This document shows positions 49,858 to 59,072 of a stretch of 64,000 nt of DNA, one piece after another; position 1 is the first letter of the stretch, and every line of letters begins with the position of its first letter. The stretch lies in assembly GCF_001280205.1 (NCBI RefSeq), contig NZ_CP012573.1:2914001-2978000 (forward strand), written 5' to 3'. A program made the position numbers and the translations under genes. The notes below the pieces were generated by a model that saw nothing but the letters and a program-made list of their open reading frames with translations, was not told the DNA's origin and made no database searches. Origin of the DNA: Clavibacter capsici. GTDB taxonomy: Bacteria > Actinomycetota > Actinomycetes > Actinomycetales > Microbacteriaceae.

Positions 49858-51936
49858 GTGAGATCGATCGCCCGCTTCGTCAGCGCCCGCCGCACCGCGT
49901 GGATCGCGTTGGCGCTGGCCGCCGCCGCCGTGGCCGCCCTGTTCGCCTTCCTGCCGAAGGGCGAGGCCGACGCCTTCCCGCCGTCCGGCCTGCCCGAGTC
50001 CAGCCAGGCGCGGCAGGTGAGCGAGCTCCTCGAGCGGTTCCCGAGCGCGGACACGACCGTAGGGATCCTCGTCTTCAGCCGCGACGGCGCCGCGCTCACC
50101 GCGGCCGACCGGGCCGCCGTCGCCGAGCGCGCCGAGGCCCTGGCCGCCGGCTCGATCGCCCCGCGCGCCGTGGTGCCGCAGGTCAGCGAGGACGGGCGCG
50201 CGGCGCTCGTCGCCGTGCCGCTCGACGCGACGGAGGCCGCCGACGACGTCGCGGCCACGGCCGATGGGCTCCGCGCCACCGCCTCCGACGGCCTGCCGGA
50301 CGGCCTCACCGCGCAGCTCACGGGCCCCGTCGGCTTCCAGGCCGACATCTCGAACGCGTTCGCGGGGGCCGACCTCCGGCTCCTGCTCGTCACGGTGCTC
50401 GTGGTCGCCGTGCTGCTCATCGTCACCTACCGCAGCCCCGTGCTCTGGATCGTCCCGCTCGTCGTCGTGGGCGCGGCCGACGGCCTGGCGCGCGTGGTCG
50501 TGACGGCCCTGGCGGAGCCGCTCGGGATCACGATCGACGCGTCCATCGGCGGGATCCTCTCGGTGCTGGTCTTCGGCGCCGGCACGAACTACGCCCTCCT
50601 GCTCGTGGCCCGCTACCGCGAGGAGCTGACGCGCCAGGAGGACCGGCACCGGGCGATGCTCACGGCCGTCACGAGCGCGGGTCCCGCCATCGCGGCGAGC
50701 GGCGGCACGGTCGCGCTCAGCCTCATCACGCTGCTGGCCGCGGAGCTCTCCGGCAACCGGGCGCTCGGGTTCGCGTGCGCCGTCGGCGTGGTCATCGCCA
50801 TCGCCGCCGCGCTCCTCGTCCTGCCGGCCGCCCTCGTGGTGTGCGGGCGGGGACTCTTCTGGCCGTTCGTGCCGCGCGCCAGCACCGACGCCGACCACGG
50901 CGGGAAGCCGGGCGTGTGGCGTCGTCTGGGCATGGGGGTCCGACGCCGGCCGGCGGTCGTGGCCGTCGTCGCGCTCGCCGGCGTCGGGGTGCTCGCGCTC
51001 GGGCTCGTCGGCGCGCGCGTCGGGCTCTCGCAGACGGACCAGCTGCTCGGGGAGCCCGAGTCGGTGCGGGCGCAGGAGGTCGTCGACGCCTCCTTCTCCG
51101 CGGGCCTCACCGCGCAGACCGTGGTGCTCGCGCCGGACGCGGTGGTCGCGGACGCCGTCGCCACCGCCGAGTCGGTGCCCGGTGTCGAGGGCGCCCGGGC
51201 CGGCGAGTCCGCGCAGGGCCTCACGCGCATCGACGTGCAGCTCGACGCGGAGCCCGAGAGCGCGGCCGCCTTCGCCGCCGTGCAGGACCTCCGCGACGCC
51301 TACGCCGGCGCCCCGGGCGCGGAGTCCGCGGCGCTCGTGGGCGGCAGCGACGCCACGGCCGCCGACACGGCCGCGTCGTCGGAGCGCGACCAGGGGCTCA
51401 TCATCCCGATCATCCTGGCCATCGTGTTCGCGATCCTCGGCCTGCTGCTGCGCTCGCTCGTGGCGCCCGTCCTCCTCATCGCGAGCGTGCTGGCGACCTT
51501 CTTCGCGAGCCTCGGCGCGGCGAACGTGCTGTTCCAGCGGGTGCTCGGCTTCCCCGCCTTCGACGCGAACGTGGTGCTGTTCGCGTTCCTCTTCCTGGTG
51601 GCGCTGGGGGTCGACTACAACATCTTCCTCGTGACCCGGGCCCGCGAGGAGCGGCGCCTGCACGGCACGCGCGAGGGCATGGTGCGGGCGCTGGCGTCCA
51701 CGGGCGGCGTGATCACGAGCGCGGGGATCCTGCTCGCGGCGGTCTTCGCGGTGCTCGGGGTGCTGCCGGTGGTGGCGCTCACGCAGATCGGCGTCATCGT
51801 CTGCATCGGCGTGTTGCTCGACACGCTCGTGGTGCGGACGCTCCTCGTGCCCGCGCTCGTGTTCCTGCTCGGCGACCGGTTCTGGTGGCCCTCGCGCGGG
51901 CCGGGTCGTCGCAGCGCGGAGGCCGTCGCCGAGTGA
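49858..51936 (+). CDS. MMPL-family (RND) exporter
   Basis: A 692-residue RND transporter in two MMPL repeats, each with one helix, an extracytoplasmic domain and five helices. GTNYALLLVARYREELTR and GVDYNIFLVTRAREERR are the two conserved Asp/Tyr helices and following loops. Members export lipids, siderophores or hydrophobic drugs using the proton gradient. GGAGG stands before the GTG. The adjacent MarR repressor suggests drug- or fatty-acid-induced efflux. Three MmpS-like genes lie 3-5 kb away but are not in the operon. Confidence 0.9.
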   Translation: MRSIARFVSARRTAWIALALAAAAVAALFAFLPKGEADAFPPSGLPESSQARQVSELLERFPSADTTVGILVFSRDGAALTAADRAAVAERAEALAAGSIAPRAVVPQVSEDGRAALVAVPLDATEAADDVAATADGLRATASDGLPDGLTAQLTGPVGFQADISNAFAGADLRLLLVTVLVVAVLLIVTYRSPVLWIVPLVVVGAADGLARVVVTALAEPLGITIDASIGGILSVLVFGAGTNYALLLVARYREELTRQEDRHRAMLTAVTSAGPAIAASGGTVALSLITLLAAELSGNRALGFACAVGVVIAIAAALLVLPAALVVCGRGLFWPFVPRASTDADHGGKPGVWRRLGMGVRRRPAVVAVVALAGVGVLALGLVGARVGLSQTDQLLGEPESVRAQEVVDASFSAGLTAQTVVLAPDAVVADAVATAESVPGVEGARAGESAQGLTRIDVQLDAEPESAAAFAAVQDLRDAYAGAPGAESAALVGGSDATAADTAASSERDQGLIIPIILAIVFAILGLLLRSLVAPVLLIASVLATFFASLGAANVLFQRVLGFPAFDANVVLFAFLFLVALGVDYNIFLVTRAREERRLHGTREGMVRALASTGGVITSAGILLAAVFAVLGVLPVVALTQIGVIVCIGVLLDTLVVRTLLVPALVFLLGDRFWWPSRGPGRRSAEAVAE

Positions 51937-51951
51937 CCCTCCCCCACATAT

Positions 51952-51998
51952 GGCACCGCGTGCCAGAATGGTCGGGCCGGCGACGAGGCCGGCCCGAC
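51952..51998. promoter_or_regulatory. Inverted repeats between MMPL and SDR genes
   Basis: GGCAC-CGC-GTGCC (51952-51964) and an 11-bp dyad GTCGGGCCGGC-N6-GCCGGCCCGAC (51971-51998) flank a possible -10, CAGAAT (51964-51969). The second can be the MMPL terminator, or both can be operators for the TetR regulator encoded at 52762-53370. Confidence 0.5.
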
Positions 51999-52012
51999 AG
52001 CGAGGGAACGAC

Positions 52013-52765
52013 ATGACCCAGGACCAGCAGTTCGGCGGACGCACCGCCATCGTCACCGGAGCCGGCAGCGGCATCGGCCGCGCCTCGGCGCTCCGCCTCG
52101 CCCGGGAGGGCGCGCGCGTGATCGCCGCCGATGTCTCCGCCGAGCGCCTCGACGCGCTCGTGGCCGAGCACCCCGACCTCGACCTCGTGCCCGTCACGGG
52201 CGACATCACGACGGAGGACGGCGTGCAGGCGATCGTCGCCGCGGCCGACGGGCGCGTGGACGTGCTCGCCAACGTCGCCGGGATCATGGACGGCTTCCTG
52301 CCGGCAGCCGAGGTCGACGACCGCACGTGGGACCTCGTGTTCGCGGTGAACGTGACCGCCGTGATGCGCCTGACGCGCGCCGTGCTGCCGCTCATGGTCG
52401 AGGCCGGGAAGGGCGCGATCGTCAACATCGCCTCCGAGGCCGCCCTCCGCGGATCCGCCGCCGGGCTCGCGTACACCGCCTCGAAGCACGCGGTGGCCGG
52501 CATGACCAAGAACACGGCCGTGCTCTACGCGGGTCAGGGCATCCGCGTGAACGCGGTGGCGCCGGGCGCGACCAACACGGCGATCGAGGCGCCCATGCGC
52601 TCGGAGCTCACCGGCCGGGTCCTCGGGCCGATCATGCAGACGATCGTGCCGGCGCCGGTCGAGGCCGACGAGATGGCCAACTCGGTGGTCTGGCTCGCGA
52701 GCGACCAGGCCAGCAACGTCACCGGCGTGATCCTCGCCTCCGACGGCGGCTGGTCCGCGATCTAG
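52013..52765 (+). CDS. Short-chain dehydrogenase/reductase
   Basis: A 250-residue classical SDR: TGAGSGIG near residues 15-22, DV after strand two (NAD preference), NVAG, catalytic Ser in IVNIASEAAL, and Tyr-Lys in YTASKHA. GAGGGAACGAC precedes the ATG. It ends CTAG, shared with the convergent TetR gene, its probable regulator. The substrate is unknown. Confidence 0.87.
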   Translation: MTQDQQFGGRTAIVTGAGSGIGRASALRLAREGARVIAADVSAERLDALVAEHPDLDLVPVTGDITTEDGVQAIVAAADGRVDVLANVAGIMDGFLPAAEVDDRTWDLVFAVNVTAVMRLTRAVLPLMVEAGKGAIVNIASEAALRGSAAGLAYTASKHAVAGMTKNTAVLYAGQGIRVNAVAPGATNTAIEAPMRSELTGRVLGPIMQTIVPAPVEADEMANSVVWLASDQASNVTGVILASDGGWSAI

Positions 52766-53370
52766 CGGGCGTCGCCGGGGAGGGCGAGCGCGCGGACGGC
52801 CCGGCGGATCGCGTCGTCGGGCCGTTCGTCGTCGGATCGCGTCGCCCACCAGCGCAGGGCCGTGTGGCTCGCCGACGCGAGCGCCTCGGTCACCGCTGCC
52901 GCCTCGACCGTGCCGCGGAGGCCGGGCAGCCCGCGCGCCACGAACTCGGCGAGCGCGGGCGACGCGGCCGTGATGCGGGGCGACGACCGGCTGTGCAGAT
53001 CCGGGTGCGCGTCGATGATCCGCAGCCGCACCCGCGTCATGCCGAGGTCGAGGAAGCGCGGTCCGAGCGCACCGACGAACGCGTCCGCGTACGCCTCCCC
53101 CAGCGGCCGGTCGCCCGGGCCCTCGCCGAGGAGGCGCTCGAGCTCCGCGCCGACGACGTCGGCACCGGCCCACACGAGGTCGGCCTTGGTCGGGAAGTAG
53201 CGGAAGAGGCTGCGGCGGCCGACGCCCGCGGCCTCGGCGATGTCGGCCATGCTCACGGCCTCGTAGCCGCGCTCCGCGAACAGGCCGATGGCCACGCGGG
53301 CGAGCTCCTGCGCGTCGATCGCGGCGGGGCGGCCGAGGGCGGGCCGATCGCTCGGCGGGGTCGACGGCAT
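52762..53370 (-). CDS. TetR-family transcriptional regulator
   Basis: A 202-residue TetR protein. The helix-turn-helix is GYEAVSMADIAEAAGVGRRSLFRYF and the C-terminal helical ligand domain follows (MftR-like TetR branch). TACGAT (53378-53383, reverse strand) ends seven bases before the ATG (leaderless). It probably controls the neighbouring SDR via the dyads at 51952-51998. The ligand is unknown. Confidence 0.86.
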   Translation of the reverse strand: MPSTPPSDRPALGRPAAIDAQELARVAIGLFAERGYEAVSMADIAEAAGVGRRSLFRYFPTKADLVWAGADVVGAELERLLGEGPGDRPLGEAYADAFVGALGPRFLDLGMTRVRLRIIDAHPDLHSRSSPRITAASPALAEFVARGLPGLRGTVEAAAVTEALASASHTALRWWATRSDDERPDDAIRRAVRALALPGDAR

Positions 53371-53430
53371 GACGGGAATCGTATCCCGGTGCCCGTCCGC
53401 GGACCGGCGGCCCTGTGGCACGGTGGACGC

Positions 53431-53919
53431 ATGAGACTCGCCGAGGCGCTGATGGAACGGTCCGACCTGCAGAGGCGCGTCGAGTCGCTGCGGAGCAGGG
53501 TCCAGGCGACCGCCCGCTACCAGGAGGGCGAGGATCCCGCGGAGGACGCGGCCGCGCTGCTCGAGGAGGCGGTCGAGACGGCGGACCTGCTCGCGGCGCT
53601 CGTGACGCGGATCAACCTCACCAACACGGCCGCGGCGCTCGACGACGGCACGCCCCTCACCGCGGCGCTCGCCCGGCGGGACGCGCTGCGGACGCGGCAC
53701 GGGATCCTCACCGCCGCGGCCGACGCCGCCTCCGGTCGTGGGGGCGCGAGCGGCGGCTCGTACGCGCCGCGGCAGATGCGGAGCGAGCTGCGGCAGCTCT
53801 CGGCGCTGCCCATCCGCGAGGTGCGCGACCGGGCCGACGACGCGGCGCGCGAGCTCCGGGAGCTCGACGCCCGGATCCAGCGCGCGAACTGGGAGGTGGA
53901 GCTGGTCGAGGAGGCGTAG
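53431..53919 (+). CDS. DIP1984-family protein
   Basis: A 162-residue all-helical protein. MRLAEALMERSDLQRRVESL, RINLTNTAAAL and ALARRDALRTRHGIL are conserved in the DIP1984/septicolysin-like family. It is predicted to form an antiparallel coiled coil and has no signal peptide. CACGGT at 53419-53424 ends six bases before the ATG (leaderless). Despite the old 'septicolysin' label no lytic activity is evident; the function is unknown. Confidence 0.82.
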   Translation: MRLAEALMERSDLQRRVESLRSRVQATARYQEGEDPAEDAAALLEEAVETADLLAALVTRINLTNTAAALDDGTPLTAALARRDALRTRHGILTAAADAASGRGGASGGSYAPRQMRSELRQLSALPIREVRDRADDAARELRELDARIQRANWEVELVEEA

Positions 53920-54179
53920 GGGCGAGTCGGTAGTCGTCCGGAGCGGGCACACCCCGGCGGATCAGCGGGCAACCTGATCCCCTGTGGCGCGGAGGGCAGC
54001 GCACCCGGCGAGAGCCGAGCACACGTCAGCCCCGCACCTCGCACCGGGAACGGTGCACGGGTACAGCTCACCACCACGTGCCGGTCGGACGACGAGGGAG
54101 GGATCGGGGACCTCGCCCCCGCGGGAGATGATCGAGGGGTCGCGTCGAACGGCGCCGCCCGCCCACCTGAGGAGCCACC

Positions 54180-54815
54180 ATGCCCGCACCCCGTCGCGCC
54201 CTCGTCCTCGTCGACGTCCAGCAGGAGTACTTCGCCGGTCCGCTCGAGATCCGCCACCCGGATCCCGCCGACTCCGTGCGCGTGATCGCCCGCGCGATCG
54301 ACGCCGCCACCGCGGCCGGGATCCCCGTCATCGTCGTGCAGCACGACTCCGGCGAGGGCGCGCCCGTCTTCGACCCGACGAGCGACGCCTTCCGCCTGCA
54401 CCCCGAGGTGGAGTCGCGCCGCGCGGACGCGTGGAAGGCCGTGACCAAGTCGAAGGGCTCCGTCTTCGCGGGCACCGACCTCGTCGAGTGGGTGCGCGCC
54501 GAGGGCGTCGACACGATCACGCTCGTCGGCTACATGACCAACAACTGCATCATCGCGTCGGCGGTGGAGGCCGAGGGGCTCGACGTCGCCGCCGAGGTGC
54601 TCTCCGACGCGACCGGGGCGATCGCCCTGGCCAACGCGGCCGGATCCGTCGACGCGGCGACCGTGCACGGCACCCTGCTCGCGCTGCTGCACTCGAACTT
54701 CGCGGCCGTCGCGACGACCGACGCGTGGATCGCGGCGGTCACCGCGGGCGAGCCGCTCCCGAAGGACGACCTCGGCAGCTCGGCGACCGCGGGCGCGGCG
54801 CGCAGCGCCGGCTGA
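54180..54815 (+). CDS. Isochorismatase-like cysteine hydrolase
   Basis: A 211-residue hydrolase. The triad is Asp in LVLVDVQQEYF, Lys in VTKSKGSVF, and Cys in GYMTNNCIIAS; cis-peptide and metal-site positions fit the isochorismatase/nicotinamidase superfamily. GAGGAG precedes the ATG. The preceding 260 bases hold no gene; they contain a small hairpin GCACCG-GGAA-CGGTGC of unclear meaning. Substrates in the family include nicotinamide, N-carbamoyl compounds and isochorismate; none can be chosen here. Confidence 0.87.
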   Translation: MPAPRRALVLVDVQQEYFAGPLEIRHPDPADSVRVIARAIDAATAAGIPVIVVQHDSGEGAPVFDPTSDAFRLHPEVESRRADAWKAVTKSKGSVFAGTDLVEWVRAEGVDTITLVGYMTNNCIIASAVEAEGLDVAAEVLSDATGAIALANAAGSVDAATVHGTLLALLHSNFAAVATTDAWIAAVTAGEPLPKDDLGSSATAGAARSAG

Positions 54816-54858
54816 TCCCGGCCATCGTGGAGCCGGCCGGCGCGGCGGGCCCCGCGGA

Positions 54859-55632
54859 TCACGGCACGAAGCCCCGCAGCGCGTACGCGTCGGTCTCGCA
54901 GCTCGCGTACTCGCCCGGGCCCGACGCCGAGCCGGTGGCGATGACCTCGTCGCCCACGAGGATCCGGCATGCGGCCTCGCCGCCCTTCTCGGGCAGGAGC
55001 GCGCTGAGGAGGAGGCTCACCGGCACGGCCCGCGCGTCGCGCGTGACCCGCACCTCGATGTCGCGCGTCCACGGCAGCGGCTGGTCCTCGAGCAGCTCGA
55101 CCCCGGAGTGGAGCTGCACGCCGTCGGACGAGATGATCTGCACGCCGGCCGCGGTCCCCGTCACCTCGTAGGTGAGCGTGAAGGGCGTGACGCTCGCGGC
55201 CTCCTCGTCGACGTAGGTGGGCGTCGGCGCGGCGACGCTCCCGTCGTCGAGGAACCAGATCGAGCCGACCAGCCGGCCCGCGTAGACGGGCGGCAGCACC
55301 GCGGTGAGGAGCGTCGCGAGGAGGGCCAGGCCGATCCCGACGGCCGAGCGACGGCGGGGCCGACGCCGGAGGCAGAGGCCGACGATCCCGATCACCAGGG
55401 GCACCGGCACCGCGATCCAGGTGAACCAGTTCAGCAGCGGCACGATCGACGCGCCCGCGACGATCGCCCCGGAGACGACCGCGACCCGGCCGACCTCGTC
55501 GTCGACCTCCGGGCGTCGCGGGGCCGTAGCGGCGGGCGACGGCAGGGGCGCGGGACCCGCGGCCGGACCGTACGGTGACGGCCGTCTCGCCCCGGCCGGC
55601 ACGTCCTCTCCCGGCACGCCCTCTCCCGTCAC
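54859..55632 (-). CDS. Membrane-anchored MmpS-like protein, copy 1
   Basis: A 257-residue protein. A 45-residue Pro-rich cytoplasmic head precedes three or four short helices (residues 48-115), then an outer beta-sandwich with FTLTYEVTGTAAGVQIISS, LPWTRDIEV and ACRILVGDEVIATG, the pattern of MmpS-like domains. Its GTG lies four bases after the stop of copy 2, so the two form an operon. MmpS proteins partner MmpL exporters in mycobacteria; a partner here is unproven. Confidence 0.72.
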   Translation of the reverse strand: MTGEGVPGEDVPAGARRPSPYGPAAGPAPLPSPAATAPRRPEVDDEVGRVAVVSGAIVAGASIVPLLNWFTWIAVPVPLVIGIVGLCLRRRPRRRSAVGIGLALLATLLTAVLPPVYAGRLVGSIWFLDDGSVAAPTPTYVDEEAASVTPFTLTYEVTGTAAGVQIISSDGVQLHSGVELLEDQPLPWTRDIEVRVTRDARAVPVSLLLSALLPEKGGEAACRILVGDEVIATGSASGPGEYASCETDAYALRGFVP

Positions 55633-55636
55633 GCCG

Positions 55637-56356
55637 TCACTCCCCCGCCGCCGCGCGCACCTCGTCGGCCGTCACGACGCACGCCGCGCGCGCGGCCGGG
55701 CCGGACGCCGTCTGCTCGGTGAGCACGACGCCGCCCACGAGGATCCGGCAGGTCACGTCGCCCGCCTCCGGGCCGCCCGTGCCGACGAGGATCAGGCGCT
55801 CGTCGTCGGACCCGCCGCCCGGCAGCACGACCTCGCGCGTGAACGGCAGCGGCTGCGCCTCCGCCTCCTCGGTGCCGAGCACCTCGCCGACCAGGCTGGT
55901 CCACGCGGCGCTCACGGTCGCGACCGTCCCGCTCAGCTCGTAGGCGACCGCGACGTCGCCGGCCGTGGTCGGGCCGTCCTGCGGCCCGGTGCCCTGCGGC
56001 TCGGGCAGCGGCACCGGGCTCGTCGACGAGCGCGCGTCCTCCACGGCGTCGCCGATGACCGTCGCGATGCCGACCGTGTAGACGATCGCGAGCACGATCG
56101 AGAGGATCAGCGCGACCACGCCCAGGACGAGGCCGCCGAGCGCCATGCCCCGGGGCCGGTCGCGGAGGATCAGGCCGATGATGCCGAGCACGATGCCGAC
56201 GACCGCGAGGAACCCCGACACGTAGTTGAGGAGCGGGATGACCGATCCGATGAGCGACAGCACGCCGACGACGAGCGCGGCGAGGCCGACGCCGTTGACG
56301 GTCCTCCGCTCGCGGGGCGCGGTCGGCTCGGGCTCGGGGGCGTAGCGGAAGGTCAT
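55637..56356 (-). CDS. Membrane-anchored MmpS-like protein, copy 2
   Basis: A 239-residue paralogue of its neighbours. A DUF4190-like pair of helices (GLAALVVGVLSLIGSVIPLL and GFLAVVGIVLGIIGLILRDR) plus a third helix precede the beta domain (VAVAYELSGTVATVSAAW, LPFTREVVLPG, VTCRILVGGVVLTEQTA). CAGGGT (56363-56368, reverse strand) ends six bases before the ATG (leaderless). It is first in a two-gene operon with copy 1. Confidence 0.74.
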   Translation of the reverse strand: MTFRYAPEPEPTAPRERRTVNGVGLAALVVGVLSLIGSVIPLLNYVSGFLAVVGIVLGIIGLILRDRPRGMALGGLVLGVVALILSIVLAIVYTVGIATVIGDAVEDARSSTSPVPLPEPQGTGPQDGPTTAGDVAVAYELSGTVATVSAAWTSLVGEVLGTEEAEAQPLPFTREVVLPGGGSDDERLILVGTGGPEAGDVTCRILVGGVVLTEQTASGPAARAACVVTADEVRAAAGE

Positions 56357-56454
56357 GCATCGACCCTGCCAGGCCCGCGGGCGGATCCGGCCGTCGCGGG
56401 GTCACGATCCCGCGACGGCCCGACCTGACGGCCCGGGGGTGCGCACCGATGAGA

Positions 56455-56485
56455 GAAGGCCCCGCCGCGATGCGACAGGGCCTTC
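56455..56485 (-). terminator. Terminator of MmpS-like copy 3
   Basis: GAAGGCCC pairs with GGGCCTTC around a 15-base loop, 14 bases beyond the stop codon. Read on the reverse strand it is followed by TCTCTC. Confidence 0.65.
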
Positions 56486-56498
56486 CGCTACGTGGGGA

Positions 56499-57158
56499 TC
56501 ACTCGCCCTGGATGTCCTCGGAGCTGGCGGTGCAGAACGCGGACGCGTAGGCACCGGTTGCGGTCTGCTCCGAGACCGGAGCGCCGTCTACGAGGATGCG
56601 GCATGTCACGTCGCCGCCCTCGGTTCCGGAGGTGCCGCTGAGCGTGAAGCTCGAGAAGTCGAACGCGCCGCCCGCCTTGACGACGATCTCCTTCGAGAAC
56701 GGCAGCGCCTGCTCCGTGGCCTGCTCGGAGCCGGAGTTGCCGTCCGTGTAGGTGGAGTAGGTCGCCGTCACGGAGGTAGCCGAGCCCGTGAGCTCGTAGG
56801 TCACGGTGACCTCGCGCTCGGCGGCCGCCGAGGCCTCCGCCTGCGACGTCTCGATCGCGTCGGAGACACCCGATGCGAAGCCGGCGGTGTAGGTGATGGC
56901 GAGGACGATGGACAGGATCAGCGCGACGACGCTGATGATCGTCCCGGCGATCGCCATGCCCTTCGGCCGGTTCTTGAGGAACAGGCCGATCGCTCCGAGG
57001 ACCAGGCCGACGAATGCCAGGAAGCCGGAGACGTAGTTGACGATCGGGATGACGGAACCGACGAGGGCGACGATGCCGATGATGAGGGCGGCGAGGCCGA
57101 GGCCGTTCTTGCGAGGCGCTTCGGGTGCGGATGCAGGAGGTGGGGCGTACTGGGTCAT
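56499..57158 (-). CDS. Membrane-anchored MmpS-like protein, copy 3
   Basis: A 219-residue paralogue of copies 1 and 2: GLGLAALIIGIVALVGSVIP, GFLAFVGLVLGAIGLFLKNR and a third helix, then VTVTYELTGSATSVTATYS, LPFSKEIVVKAGG and VTCRILVDGAPVSEQTATG. Its codon choice is less GC-extreme than that of copies 1 and 2. CAATCT (57165-57170, reverse strand) ends six bases before the ATG. It has its own terminator, so it is a separate transcript. Confidence 0.76.
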   Translation of the reverse strand: MTQYAPPPASAPEAPRKNGLGLAALIIGIVALVGSVIPIVNYVSGFLAFVGLVLGAIGLFLKNRPKGMAIAGTIISVVALILSIVLAITYTAGFASGVSDAIETSQAEASAAAEREVTVTYELTGSATSVTATYSTYTDGNSGSEQATEQALPFSKEIVVKAGGAFDFSSFTLSGTSGTEGGDVTCRILVDGAPVSEQTATGAYASAFCTASSEDIQGE

Positions 57159-57262
57159 GGTCCGAGATTGCCAGCCGATGCACAGGTCGATGACCAGATC
57201 GTGGCACCAGTTCGGGGCGCCGCCGCCTCCCGTTCAGGTCACAGCCGGCAGCGGGAGCGCGC

Positions 57263-58381
<1,119 letters not shown>

Positions 58382-58547
58382 GCGCGTGCTCCGTCTCGTC
58401 TCCCCGCGAGGTGCGGCCGGCGGCAGCGATGCGGGAGGGCGAGTCCCAATATGGCCATCGTGCGTTTCCGGCTCGTGAAGTGCGTAGGATCTTCGGCGCA
58501 TGCGCCGCATCCGGCGCGATGCTGCGGCGCGAGAGGACGGGCGGCCC
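58382..58547. promoter_or_regulatory. Divergent ald/lrp control region
   Basis: An A/T-richer patch around 58448-58460 (CAATATGGCCAT) is a plausible Lrp-type binding area. TAGGAT at 58485-58490 is a good -10 for the regulator gene. A perfect 12-bp palindrome, GGCGCATGCGCC, lies at 58495-58506, over the expected transcription start, and could be an operator. Confidence 0.45.
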
Positions 58548-59042
58548 ATGCCGACGAAGGAACTGCGGACCCCCGAGCCGCTCGACGCGATCGACCGGAA
58601 GCTCGTCGCCCTGCTCCGGGCCGACGCGCGCACCCCGAACAGCCGCCTCGCCGAGCAGGCGGGCATCGCGCCGTCGACCTGCGTGACCCGGGTGCGCGGC
58701 CTCGTCGAGCGCGGCGTGATCACGGGCTTCACCGCCACGATCGACGCGGACGCGGTGGGCGTGGGACTCCAGGCGCTCATCAGCATCGCGATCCGCGCGG
58801 GCGCCCGGCACGAGATGGCCGCGTTCGCGTCCGAGATGCGCGAGCTCGCCGACGTGGTGCAGCTCTTCTTCCTCGGCGGATCCGAGGACTTCATCCTCCA
58901 CATCGCCGTCCGCGACAGCGACCACCTCCGCGACTTCGTCCTCAAGCACCTGTCGGCGCACCCGGCCGTGGCGTCGACCCGCACGAGCGTGGTGTTCGAC
59001 CACCACCACTCGGGGCCGGCGGTGGGGGATCCGGGCGCCTAG
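58548..59042 (+). CDS. Lrp/AsnC-family regulator (probable ald regulator)
   Basis: A 164-residue Lrp protein. DAIDRKLVALLRADARTPNSRLAEQAGIAPSTC-type helix-turn-helix occupies residues 13-45 and the ligand-binding RAM domain follows (GVGLQALISIAIRAGA, DVVQLFFLGGSEDFILHI). The ATG at 58548 gives the usual length; an ATG at 58500, nine bases after TAGGAT, would add 16 basic residues and a leaderless start. It is divergent from ald and likely responds to alanine or another amino acid. Confidence 0.88.
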   Translation: MPTKELRTPEPLDAIDRKLVALLRADARTPNSRLAEQAGIAPSTCVTRVRGLVERGVITGFTATIDADAVGVGLQALISIAIRAGARHEMAAFASEMRELADVVQLFFLGGSEDFILHIAVRDSDHLRDFVLKHLSAHPAVASTRTSVVFDHHHSGPAVGDPGA

Positions 59043-59072
59043 ATCGCGAACGCGCCGGATCCCCCGACCGGT

